Below are positions 39,290 to 52,300 of a stretch of DNA of 64,000 nucleotides, one piece after another. The DNA is taken from positions 2,168,001-2,232,000 of the forward strand of contig CAIIXF020000006.1 of NCBI GenBank assembly GCA_903813345.2. The letters run 5' to 3'. Source of the stretch: Owenia fusiformis. Taxonomy: Eukaryota; Annelida; Polychaeta; Sabellida; Oweniidae. The notes beneath the pieces were generated by a model. It was not told the DNA's origin. It was given only the letters and a program-made list of their open reading frames with translations, and made no database searches. The stretch's first letter is position 1; every line of letters begins with the position of its first letter. The translations under genes and the position numbers were made by a program.

Positions 39290-39988
39290 GTTCTTATTAT
39301 CAGCGGTGGCGGTAGGCATATATTTTTGTGAGTCATCATGACTCAGGTAGTTTAAAAAAAGTGAGTCACAAGAAAAAAAGTTGAGTCAAAGCTATAAAAG
39401 TGTTTTTCTTGAGTAAAAATGCATACAAAATGTAGAAACCACATACAAAATCTATTTTTTGATTTTGTGCATACCTTTTATTGTACTCTTATAGCACATT
39501 AACAACTAACAATTAATTGATTAGGCAATTGCAAGAAAAATGTCACTATTCTAATCATCTGATTATCTGGTCCAGCGAGTCATGGGTGTGAATGGAGTGG
39601 GACGAGGAGTTTCTCCCTGTGTGGAGTTACACAAATTGGGGTCAAAGCGTTTCATGTTGAAATTAAACATTTTTGCAATCATTCCAAAGTCTAAAACGGC
39701 AATATAAGTCCGACCACAATACTGGGCATCATTTAAATTGAATACGGTAGAATCTTGTAATTATAGCTGATCAAATGAAACCGAAAGTAGATTTGTTTTC
39801 ATACCTAATTTATCATCATTACCCCCCTTAATGTGCGATCGACTGGATTTTCATGTGCCCATTATCTATCTTCATAGGATCAGCTTCAGATCTAGTGAAT
39901 CGAAGATCTTAACTTGAGGGAGTTAATTGAAAATACTTGGTGAAAACTTACGATAGATCGGTCACTGTGAGCACCATTGATAAACCTA
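39290..39988. other. No feature seen
   Basis: AT-rich; nothing recognised up to the retrotransposon insertion. Confidence 0.4.
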
Positions 39989-39996
39989 CTGCGCAT

Positions 39997-41437
39997 CATG
40001 TGAAACACAACTTGTCAATACAATAGAGAATATAGCTCGGGCCCTCGACAACAATAAACAAACAGACATGTTGGTATTAGACTTTTCCAAAGCATTTGAC
40101 ACGGTGGCTCACGAACGCCTCTTGCTCAAACTCGACTATTATGGAATTCGCAATAATAACTTGAACTGGTTCAGATCCTGGCTTGTGGGAAGATCACAAC
40201 AGGTAGTGCTCGATGGTGAATCAAGTTCAAAAACTCCAGTAAAATCAGGAGTTCCTCAAGGAACAGTTCTTGGACCACTCTGTTTCCTTGTTTATATCAA
40301 TGATATGGGCAATAACCTATCATCCTCAGCCAGTCTTAAGCTTTTTGCCGACGACAGCCTTTTATTCATGACAGTCGAAAGCAAGCAAGATGCATTAACA
40401 CTACAGGAGAATCTTGATAAACTGGTCTCCTGGGCATCAACATGGCAAATGAAATTCCATCCATCAAAATGCTATGTGCTAAATATTCACAAAGGTAAAT
40501 CCCCTATCATGCACAATTACACCATGCTAGGGGAAAACCTTAAGTCGGTAACACACATCCCATACCTAGGAATTGACATCACAAATAACTTACGCTGGAC
40601 TACACATATTCAAACTATTGTATCCAAAGCCAATAAGGTGCTTGGATTTCTCAGGCGCAACCTCCATCAATGCCCTGAAAAAGTGAAGGCTCAGGCGTAT
40701 AAGTCACTAGTCCGGCCTAATTTAGAGTATGCCAGCTCGGCATGGGATCCATACCGACAAAAAGATATTGATATGTTGGAACAGGTACAGAGAAGAGCAG
40801 CCAGGTTTGTAACCAAATGTCACTCAAGGGAACCAGGCTGCGTCACCAAAGCTCTTCAAGACCTACAGTGGGAGCCACTGAAGGAGCGTCGAGAGGCTGC
40901 TAGAGTTTTCCTTTTCTACAAAGGAAAGCAGAACCTAGCAGCCATCGACGTGCCTCCATACTTCCGCCAACAGATCAATACCAACACTAGGTTGTATCAT
41001 CCTTCTAAGTTCATACAACCATCAGCTAGAACGGATGCATACAAATTTAGCTATTTCCCTAGGACAATAGCTAAATGGAACACTCTACCTGGTGACATCT
41101 TAGACTGTGACAGTCTAAGTAGTTTTAAATCATCATACTATGCCTATGTCAATAACTGCAATTAAATAGGTGTGTTTTTAATATAGATCTATGTTTTAAT
41201 GTAAAGGGTCCCCAGTGCACAGCAACAAGCCTGCACTACTGGTAAAAGGGGGTGATGTCAACGCGGTAGCCTGACAGTCTCCCCAGGTAAAATGAGTTGT
41301 AAACCATAGATCTATTTTTAAATGTTAAGGTTTTAAATCATATTCTATTCAAATTCTATCACTGTTAAATTATATATCTGCTTTATATGGGCTTATTAGC
41401 CTTTTGCAGATTATTGACATAGACATAGACATTACAT
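39997..41437 (+). mobile_element. CR1/L2-like retrotransposon, 5'-truncated, intact partial RT
   Basis: The frame is open from SCETQLVNTIENIARAL (about 40,000) through ATG 40,068 to a stop at 41,165. It encodes LVLDFSKAFDTVAHERLL, GVPQGTVLGPLCF, the catalytic FADD, YLGIDITNNLRW, SLVRPNLEYASSAWDP and LEQVQRRAARF. The fingers and endonuclease are missing. An 8-bp duplication CTGCGCAT flanks it (39989-39996, 41438-41445), and the 3' end carries a GACATA repeat, as CR1-like elements do. No frame break: a recent insertion. Confidence 0.92.
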
Positions 41438-41445
41438 CTGCGCAT

Positions 41446-42033
41446 GCTGATGAAGGGGACGGCTCAAGGAAACTTGCTAACTTAGCGAAGGAATTTTGCG
41501 AACTTGCGAAGGAAACTAAAAGTTCGTAAATCTAGCGTGTGAACATTCAAGGGAAGATTTTATGCGGTAATTTAGATAAATATACGATCACTAAAATCCT
41601 TAGAAGGGAGTATGAAATTAATAAATTATTGTTCAATGTTATGTTCGTTTTATTGCATTTTTGATACGCCCCCTAGCAAAGTGCTTCACGAGATAAACAA
41701 ATCGAGGGATCGATCAATGTTTTCAAGTTTATCATTGAATCTGAATCACAGGGCTTTAAGAATTATATGAAATACCGAAATGAGAAAATGATCGGTAGGA
41801 AGGAGGCTCGATTGCGCTGAACGAAATGTTAGATTTCCGGAATTAGCAAAATTATAAATTTGATAAATCACGTATTTTCACGTATAGGGATCAATTTAAC
41901 CAAGTACCAAGCGGGGATTTTGCATGTGAAACAAACGTGCGTCAGATAGACTCGGTAGACAATGAATATTTGCGTCAGAGTTGCAAAAATGTGAGTAAAA
42001 AACGTAAAAAATTGCGTTAACGCCACCTCTGTA
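41446..42033. other. No feature seen
   Basis: Phrases such as AACTTGCGAAGG repeat once or twice near 41,470-41,520. Otherwise nothing recognised. Confidence 0.4.
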
Positions 42034-42299
42034 TTATCCTACACTTACAAGGAGTGTACTAAATGTATAATATCATTGCAAAATGAAGCATGCCAAATAG
42101 AGTCAATTTGGCGGGAAATCAACAAGCGGAGTATATCGTCACAATATCCTCCACATATTGGATTTTCCGGAGTATATTGTCACGATATCCTCTGCCCGGA
42201 GTATATCGTTACGATATCCTCCGGATATTCATTTTGCCAATAAATATCAAATTTATTTTTTAATGTTATTATACATTTAGTACACTAAGTGTAGGATAA
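42034..42299. mobile_element. 266-bp TIR element with TA target
   Basis: Ends TTATCCTACACTTA / TAAGTGTAGGATAA, continuing inward to the inverted pair TGTACTAAATGTATAATA / TTATACATTTAGTACA. TA is on both sides (42032-42033, 42300-42301). The middle repeats GGAGTATATCGT and GATATCCTCC three times, themselves inverted. Confidence 0.85.
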
Positions 42300-43218
42300 T
42301 ATGTTATATCTTTCAAGTAGATTCTCAAGAATAATGAAAAACCTGTGAACTGGGAACAAGGAACACTTTTTGGGGCAAATTATGAAAATTCACCTGTGAA
42401 CAAGGAATATTGGTGACACTGTTCTATTATATTTCAGAGGTGTGAAAGTCTTAAAGCCAATATCTGATTCTAAAAAGCTTGGATTAATATGGTTGAGATT
42501 GAGATAAGTCAATTGTTTACAGGATGTAGCATCCCACCCACAGTTAATTAACCTGATATATTTAAAACTAATACAAATCTGTTTGTTACTTATTATCATG
42601 ACACTAATTCTTCCTTTCAACAAACCTTATTACTTCTCATCAGTTGTGATAATCTAGGGACTGACACAATTGTTTAATGGAGATGACAGAAGTCCATGTG
42701 TCATGTTGAGCCAAATCTCTTTCAATATTTTACTGATCCAAAATTCTAGATTATCAATGATATAAAATGGGGTTGATGAAACTTGAAATTCAGTTCTTAG
42801 GAACATATCTCTACACATCACATCAATAACTACATCAACTAGACATCATCAGACGCAGGCATCAGCAGCTAAAATCAACATAGGGAGAACGCCCCTTACC
42901 CTCAGCCAACGAAGGCAGGTTGAACAAGGAAATTTTCCTCCAGTCCCAAGAGCATTCCCTGTTCACAGGTTTTACTATATATGTGACGCATTTGCTTTGA
43001 AATTTTTTGTACCTACCCCCTGCCCCAACAATTAATGTTGTTAGCCACATTCATAATTCTTCTCTGTCAATTCTAAACACCAAACGTAATCGGCATCATC
43101 CAAGAGAACCAAAACATCTAACTGTTTATTTCTGGAATGTTATCTTCAGTTGCCAAACTTTCTTCTTGCCAGATTGTAAACTATAAAAATGACTGAAAAT
43201 GTCTTGCTCTATTTGTAG
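42300..43218. other. Upstream of the receptor; one repeat fragment
   Basis: 42,955-43,025 (GTGACGCATTTGCTTTGAAA, then GTACCTACCCCCTG) is a fragment of TIR family B. No promoter signal is convincing. Confidence 0.55.
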
Positions 43219-43248
43219 ATGTATATTGGTACATGTTGACAAGATAGG

Positions 43249-43350
43249 ATGCCACATGGTGCCGTGCCTTATCCATTTGGGCAGTGCAGGATCTGCAATG
43301 ATGGAGCAACTGGAGTCCACTATGGAGTGGCAACCTGTGAAGGCTGTAAG
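43249..43350 (+). CDS. Receptor exon 1: first zinc finger
   Basis: Residues 1-34. C-X2-C-X13-C-X2-C, with P-box residues EGCK and the intron directly after the Lys (AAG then GTGGGT), the conserved position in many NR1 genes. The acceptor may be TTTGTAG at 43,212-43,218, which would make 43,219-43,248 untranslated. Confidence 0.9.
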
Positions 43351-46300
43351 GTGGGTTATGTTATTCTATTGGATATACATGTAATAGTTTCATGCAATCT
43401 CAACTTTGAAGAATTTGCTCACAGTTACAAGGTATCAACTGGAGAATATGATAAATGCATATACAGTATAAATATATTATTAATTGACAATTCGATGCAA
43501 AGCGAATATATTTGTGAAAATACAAGGTAAAAGTATTTTTGAATAGATAATGGAAGGGATATTAAATAGTTTAAGTTAGTTTGATTGTTGCCAGCATCAG
43601 AACAACTTCGAGCTGCACAATGTTGAAAATTTGAAATTTACAAGCCACCCTATTTAGAATCTATGTGTCAAAAAAATGATGGGATTTTGGACTACATGTA
43701 TGTTTAAAAGAAATATGGGATCAGTCCGTGATCATCCTTGGTCCAAGGGTATCCAGTTCAATCCATTAATGATGAGCTGGGATAATGAATGCCGTATCTC
43801 ATTGTTGAAATCAATAATACTTGATTTACTTAGCACCTGCCTTTCATTGATTGCATGAAATACATAGCTACTAATATATGTGTTTAATGGTTATGTTAAC
43901 AGGTGAAGAGTTCTCTCAAACAATATCAATATTATTGATGTTAGTATCATGTCACTCAAATGCTAATTTATTGGCAGTTTGATTGAAAATCAGGCTAAGT
44001 AACAGAATTATTTTCAGAACCATCAGAAATTCTCTTTGACAACATATCCTGTTGTAGAGTTATATTGTTATTATTACATGTGATAAATATATCAAGATTT
44101 TTAATCAATTTCATATATTTCATAGGTTTCTGAATTTACTACTTTGAGAATTAAACTTTAGCCAATCATAATAGTTCCGAAGGTTCTAAATTCCAAAGGC
44201 AAGTTCCAATGTGGGAAGTGAGTATGATCAAGTTTGTCTCAATAATGAGAATCTAAGATTAATAAATTTAATTATCACATACATTGGGTTTTCATGGTAA
44301 TCATTTTGATACAATATTTAACCACATGACAATCTGAGTAAATAGTGTGTAAGTGGCTATATTAAATGTTTTACGTGAGCAACCACTGATATTATTAGAT
44401 TTATACATACGAGCTACATATGTGCAGAATACTTTGAAATACTTCAAAAACGTCTTTGTGTATTTTCTTATTTATCTTGATCAAAACATGGGCTTTCAAT
44501 TTCTAGTTGAAAGCCCATGATCAAAAGGTTGTCTTGCATTTAAAAGATTTCAGAGGTTTTACATGCAGTTCAACTGGCAAATTATTTCATACATAGCCCC
44601 AGAATATGTATATAAAATAACTTTTGAAAAGATACATAGGTATCGAATTTTAAATTTATGGACATCAAAGATTGTTAAGATTTTCATAAGTATTAAGTAA
44701 CACTTCTCGAACCATCAATTTGATAGATGGAATGTCCTTTGTCCTGGCAAATTGCTGCTTCTTCAAGTAACAGTCAGCAAATAGGGAATTTGAAATTTCT
44801 TGTAAATACCAAATGGAAATATGAGTCTATTCTCCTTTAATTTCTCAAAAATCTGATGTAGGGATCATTCGAGCCAATGAAGAAATGCACATTTTCAAAG
44901 ATGGAGGTGCTCACTTGGTGGTTAATGCTTGCTAGATATGGCAGCCTTATTCGAGAGTGGGTAACCAGTTTGATCTATTGAATCAGCTTCAAATTTACCA
45001 TGCTCATTAAAATCCTAGTAATTTTTTTTATGTTTTCAGGGTTTCTTTAAACGTAGTATCACAAATGAGCAGAAATACAAGTGTTTTTTCGGAGGATCCT
45101 GTCAGCTAACACCCCAAAATCGCAACCGCTGCAAGTCATGTCGATTCCAGCGATGTCTTTCAACTGGAATGTCTGTTGAAGGTGGGTATCACATCTATTA
45201 AAGGACAACTGAAATAGCTTTTCTCAACTTGCAGCTACAAAAATGCGGTTTTCTCCATTGTAAGCCCAACGTAGAGTTCTTGCGATAGTCATTATAAAAT
45301 AAATGTTAGATAACTGCTAACGGTCATAAATAACGAAATAAAACTAACTGATCAATCAAATTGGCCCCCACGTGATAAGTAACGTCATATACAAAATATA
45401 GCTTTGGTTTATTGGTTCCTTAGTAATCACAACCTCACGGCAACCATAGGATTGTAGTGTTAACCAAAACAAAACATTTTGGCATTATGACGTTATGGGC
45501 CATGTGGGGACCAGTGAGAGATCACGTGGGGGCCAATAACGTCACAACCAATTCGAATATTGCTTATTAAGCAGCTATAACGATCGTTAGAGTGAAATAG
45601 TTTTCGCACTACTGATGAGAAAATATGTCCAAATACATTTATCAAAAAATTATATTGATTCCTTTAGGTTAAAAAATACCATTTCATATCTGCTTTAAGT
45701 GGTGACACTATATCATGTTTGTGTCTAATTTCAGACAGGATTTAATTGATATGGCACGGATTGTGTTCATGTCTCAGAAAGGGAGGGATAATTATTTGAC
45801 ATCTTTCACATTATAGTAGAGAGATTGCAACTGACTTATTGCATGTTTATTATTCCCATATAACACTTAACTTATGAAGCATTTTATTATTCATCATTGA
45901 TTGTGCAGCTCCTACGTCCATAAGTGTGATATTCTTACATAATCGTCATCTATACCTAAGAATATCCCACTTATGGATAGAGCTGCCCAATAAATGATTA
46001 CGTTATCAAACACTTCATAAGTTATACGTTCTACGGGAATAATAAACATGCTGCTGCAAAATCTCTCTAATGACATAGGTCATATATTTATTTTTTCCTA
46101 TATTTATCAGGTCCCACTCTCTATTTTGTCAACCAGGCTGTTTTTAATAAAGAGACTCATATTCCAAATTAGAACTTGATGTATAAGAGACATTAAGATC
46201 ATGTATTTATCCTCTCCAATCATTCTGCAATACTATATCTGTAATACAGTACATGTATGGAATATTAAATCCAGAGTAGATTAAATAGGATGAAAATAAC

Positions 46301-49300
46301 TTATGAGCTAGATTAATTAATTTCTGTGTTTAAGCATCCTTTATTTAATTTATTTGTTTAAACAGTTGTCTATATCTCCTGCATTTGTCATTAAATATGT
46401 TTTACTTTATTGCAAAGTTCATTTTGTGATCATTTGACAAGACCCTCTCTTTAAATCCATGATTTCTTGTTTTAAATCTTACTCTTCATAGCTCACATAC
46501 GACACATAGTGAGTTATTGCAATCACTCACTTGTTCATCTGTCTGTCTGTCCGTCCATCCGTACCTCACAAGAAAATTACTACACAAATACATGATATAT
46601 GATAAGAGAGAGGATTTTAATTTCAAGATAGTTTCCCATCCAGACCTTTCAGGAAACATCCCAAAAAAATAATCATATGGAGTCTATTTGTCACAGATAA
46701 TAAGAATATCAAGAGTCTGCAGTGTGATGAAAAAACTGTGTCCAAAAGAATCAAGTCCTTGGGGAAAAATTGATATATCTCAATGATATATTAAGAAAGA
46801 AACTCTGTCAGCATATATCAAAAAGACAATTGCTAAAAACAAATGAATACAGATAAAATACAAAAAGTCAAAAATTCAAATATTAAAGATATGGTCAGAG
46901 TTCTAAGATGAATAAGGAAATATGAAAAAACAAGAATGAATGGAATTTAGATATCAGTCTCCGAAATGAGGGTAAACTATGGAAGAAAAACAGCAACTAA
47001 ACAAACATCGATAAAGACAGAGGGGAAGGGGAGTGTTACCGGTGGAAAAAGCTTTAACCCACCGACATGTAGTCAGTCACAAGTCTGCAGACCCAACACC
47101 AAACAAGACCAAAGAGAAAAAGTATAGTGAGAAAGAAGACCAAGAAAGAAGAAACTAAAGAGAGAAGGAAATTACAACAACAGAAACAAAGAAGAAGAAA
47201 CTAAGAAGACAAAGAGTGAAAGAAACATACCAATAAAATAAGAAGAAACCAACAGCAACTACAAATAGATTTTCTAGCTGACTGCCAATGATTTAAGACA
47301 CTAAACATGTCAAGATATCACAGTGCATCTAATACTTAAGTCTAGTTTTAGTTCAATTTTGTATATTGTAGTTTTTTTAGTTACCCCATCACTAGTGTAA
47401 ACATATTGTTATGTCACCACCACAAGTGTCAACATTAATGTCACCACCACACATGTTAACATCAGTTATATAGTCTCCAAATTTATGTGGTGGGTGTTCG
47501 GCATTTGGCATTCAGGGGTTGGCATTCGCTTGTTTTAATTTGATTACAGCACTATTTGTCATAGACTTACTTATTATTGAGTCATTATCTTATTCATGGT
47601 TTGACATTTTATCATTTTACTGTGTTGTTTTATTTATATATTAGCTATGATAAAGTTCATATTCAGTATTACTTGCAATATGAGGTAAAAATCGATATAA
47701 GTTACACAAGCTCCTGTAATTAATATTATTTAGTGTCATATGACTGACAATATATAAAAGCTATCTCATCCCATCTTTGACTTTAAAGGTGTTATAATAC
47801 ACCTCGGATGTAAATGCTTATTTTCTGTCCTGTTACTGTGTGGCGTTGTGTGCCATGCGCCTGATGATCTTCATATCACCAATCAAAAGTGTCCAAATAT
47901 TCATTTTACCAGCAGTCATACTTATAAATTTTCATTTTATGGCTCTTTATTGAAAGATCCCTTGAACTGATGTTTATTACTGCCAATTTGTTAATGCTAT
48001 CCCATCAAAATAACTGTCAATTCTTAAATACCATCCCTTCCAAATGACTGCCATATTTGTAAATGCTAATCCTTCCAAATGACTGCCAATTTGAAAATGC
48101 TAACCCATCCAAATGACTGTCAATTTGTAAATGCTATCACATCAAAATTACTGCCAATTTTTAAATGCATTCCCGTCCAAATAACTGCCAATTTCTAAAT
48201 GCTTTCCCATTCAGTAGACTGCCAATTTGTGAATGCTAACCGATCCAAATGACTGCCAATTTGTAAATGCTAACCCATCCAAATGACTGTCAATTTGTAA
48301 ATGCTAACCCATCCAAATGACTGTCAATTTGTAAATGCTAACCCATCCAAATGACTGTCAATTTGTAAATGCTATCACATCAAAATTACTGCCAATTTGT
48401 AAATGCTAACCCATCCAAATAACTGCCAATTTCTAAATGCTAACTGATCCAAATGACTGCCAATTTGTAAATGGTATCTCATCCAAATGACTGATGATTT
48501 GTAAATACTATCCCATCCAAGTGACTGACAATTTGTAAATGGTATCTCATCCAAATTACTGCCAATTTTTAAATGCATTCCCATCCAAACAACTGCCAAT
48601 TTGTAAATGCTTTCCAATTCAGTAGACTGCCAATTTGTAAATGCTAACTGATCCAAATGACTGCCAATTTGTAAATGGTATCTCATCCAAATGACTGATG
48701 ATTTGTAAATGGTATCTCATCCAAATGACTGATGATTTGTAAAAGGTATCCCATCCAAATGACTGACAATTTGTAAATGGTATCCCATCCAAATGACTGA
48801 CAATTTGTAAATGGCATCTCATCCAAATGACTGATGATTTGTAAATGGTATCTCATCCAAATGACTGACAATTTGTAAATGGTATCTCATCCAAATGACT
48901 GATGATTTGTAAATGGTATCTCATCCAAATGACTGATGATTTGTAAATGGTATCCCATCCAAATGACTGACAATTTGTAAATGGTATCTCATCCAAATGA
49001 CTGATGATTTGTAAATGGTATCTCATCCAAATGGCTGATGATTTGTAAATGGTATCCCATCCAAATGACTGATGATTTGTAAATGGCATCTCATCCAAAT
49101 GACTGATGATTTGTAAATGGTATCCCATCCAAATGACTGATGATTTGTAAATGACATCTCATCCAAATGACTGATGATTTGTAAATGGTATCCCATCCAA
49201 ATGACTGATGATTTGTAAATGGTATCTCATCCAAACAACTGCCAATTTGTAAATGCTTTCCCATTCAGTAGGCTGCCAATTTGTAAATGCTAACTGATCC

Positions 49301-52300
49301 AAATGACTGCCAATTTGTAAATGCTGTCCCATCTAAATGACTGACAATTTGTAAATGGTATCTCATCCAAATGACTGACAATTTGTAAATGGTATCTCAT
49401 CCAAATGACTGATGATTTGTAAATGGTATCCCATCCAAATGACTGACAATTTGTAAATGGTATCTCATCCAAATGACTGATGATTTGTAAATGGTATCTC
49501 ATCCAAATGACTGATGATTTGTAAATGGTATCTCATCCAAATGACTGATGATTTGTAAATGGTATCTCATCCAAATGACTGACAATATGTAAATGGTATC
49601 TCATCCAAATGACTGATGATTTGTAAATGGTATCTCATCCAAATGACTGATGATTTGTAAATGGTATCCCATCCAAATGACTGACAATTTGTAAATGGTA
49701 TCTCATCCAAATGACTGATGATTTGTAAATGGTATCTCATCCAAATGACTGATGATTTGTAAATGGTATCCCATCCAAATGACTGACAATTTGTAAATGG
49801 TATCTCATCCAAATGACTGATGATTTGTAAATGGTATCTCATCCAAATGACTGACAATTTGTAAATGGTATCTCATCCAAATGACTGATGATTTGTAAAT
49901 GGTATCTCATCCAAATGACTGATGATTTGTAAATGGTATCTCATCCAAATGACTGATGATTTGTAAATGGTATCTCATCCAAATGACTGATGATTTGTAA
50001 ATGGTATCCCATCCAAATGACTGACAATTTGTAAATGGTATCCCATCCAAATGACTGACAATTTGTAAATGGCATCTCATCCAAATGACTGATGATTTGT
50101 AAATGGTATCTCATCCAAATGACTGATGATTTGTAAATGGTATCTCATCCAAATGACTGACAATTTGTAAATGGTATCTCATCCAAATGACTGATGATTT
50201 GTAAATGGTATCTCATCCAAATGACTGATGATTTGTAAATGGTATCTAATCCAAATGACTGATGATTTGTAAATGGTATCTCATCCAAATGACTGATGAT
50301 TTGTAAATGGTATCCCATCCAAATGACTGACAATTTGTAAATGGCATCTCATCCAAATTACTGATGATTTGTAAATGGTATCTCATCCAAATGACTGACA
50401 ATTTGTAAATGGCATCTCATCCAAATTACTGATGATTTGTAAATGGTATCCCATCCAAATTACTGACAATTTGTAAATGGTATCCCATCCAAATGACTGA
50501 CAATTTGTAAATGGCATCTCATCCAAATTACTGATGATTTGTAAATGGTATCTCATCCAAATGACTGATGATTTGTAAATGGTTTTTCATCCAAATGACT
50601 GCCAAAACTTATGTCACAAAAGTAAACTTCATAAAACATGGAATAAATTAAATCATATTACAGTAAAACCTGTCTTAGTGAACACCTTTCTCTAGTGAAC
50701 ACCTGTGTTAAGTGATCACCACTTCAAGACTTATTTTACATCAACTTCTTTGTAAAATTTCTCTGTGTAGTTAATACCTACCAACAATGAACACTTTTTT
50801 GTGGTTCCATAGGTGTTCACTATATACAGGTTTTGCTTTATTTCTTTCTAATTCTATTGTCCAGATCATGTTTGTTATTACTATAACTTGATTTACATTG
50901 ATCACCGATCAGGTTTTTTATGGGATAGGTCAATGACCTTGGTGAGTTAAAAATCTTAACCAGAAAGCTTGACATGAACATTTAAAAACATTTAAACAAA
51001 GAGTATAATCATAGGTAGTGCAACTCGCTATTATTATTAGCTTGTGGCACTAAGATTATCAAAATGTGCTCCTCAATCCTTTCCAGTTTCAGCTTAGTTA
51101 TTACATATATTGGGTTTGGTTATTATCCCACCGAACAAATGTCCGTCTGTTTGTCCGGGCGATAACTCAAATACCGTTTCACGGATTTGATTCAAATTTT
51201 ATAGGCTTATGCCTTATGGGTGTAGGACCTCTGCTCGAGAAGGAATTTTCAATATGGCCACTGAATTCAAAATGGCCGTCATTTTTCGTAAAAAATGTAA
51301 TCTTTAATAACTCAAATACTAGTTTGGGGATTTGGTTCAAATTTTGTATGCTGATGCCTAGGGACACAGTAGATATGTTCGAGTAAAAATTTTCAAGATG
51401 GCGGCTAGATTTCCAAATGGCGACCATTTTTCGTAAAAAAACTTAATCTTTGATAACTCAAATACCAGTGAACGGATTTGGCTCAAATTTTATATGATAA
51501 TGCCTAGGGACACAATAGATCTGTTCAAGAAAGAATTTTCAAAATGGCGGCTTGATATTCAAAATGGCGGCCATATTTCGTAAAAAAGGTAATCTTTGAT
51601 AACTCAAATACCAGTTAACGGATTTGGCTCAAATTTTATATGATAATGCCTAGGGACACAATAGATCTGTTCAAGAAAGAATTTTCAAGATGGTGGCTTG
51701 ATATTCAAAATGGCGGCCATTTTTCGTAAAAAAAGTAATCGTCCATAACTCAAATACCAGTGAACGGATTTGGCTCAAATTTTATATGATGATGCCTAAG
51801 GACAAAAGAGATCTGTTCGAGAAAGAATTTTCAAGATGGCGGCTGAATTTCAAAATGGACGCCATTTTTCGTAAAAAACGTAATCTTTGATAACTCAAAT
51901 ACCAGTGAACAGATTTGGCTCATTTTTTATATGGTGATTCCTAGGGACACAGTAGATCTGTTGGAGAAAATTTTTTCAAGATGGCTGCTGAATTTCAAAA
52001 TGGTAGCCATTTTTCATAAGAAAAAACGTAATCTTTGATAAGTCAAATACCAGTGAACAGATTTGGCTCAAATTTTATATGCTGATGCCTAGAAACACAG
52101 TAGCTCTGTTCGAGAAAAAAAATTTAAGATGGCGGCTGATCTTCAGAATGGCTGCCATTTTTCATTTTCATTTTCGTAATCTTTGGTAACTCAACTGCCG
52201 TTCGGTGGGATTTGCTACTCCGTGGAGTTGCTGTTTTTCTAATTGTAATTCTTATTTTAAAACTGTTTTAAACTATTGTTGACATTTTATATTTGTATAC

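Noticed and set aside
43199-43384. 61-codon frame starting MSCSICRCIL
   Set aside because: It overlaps receptor exon 1 in another frame; the zinc-finger frame has the conserved cysteines and the expected intron position.
47978-50604. CRISPR-like array
   Set aside because: Units of 34 bp directly abut without unique spacers and lie in an animal intron; this is a satellite.
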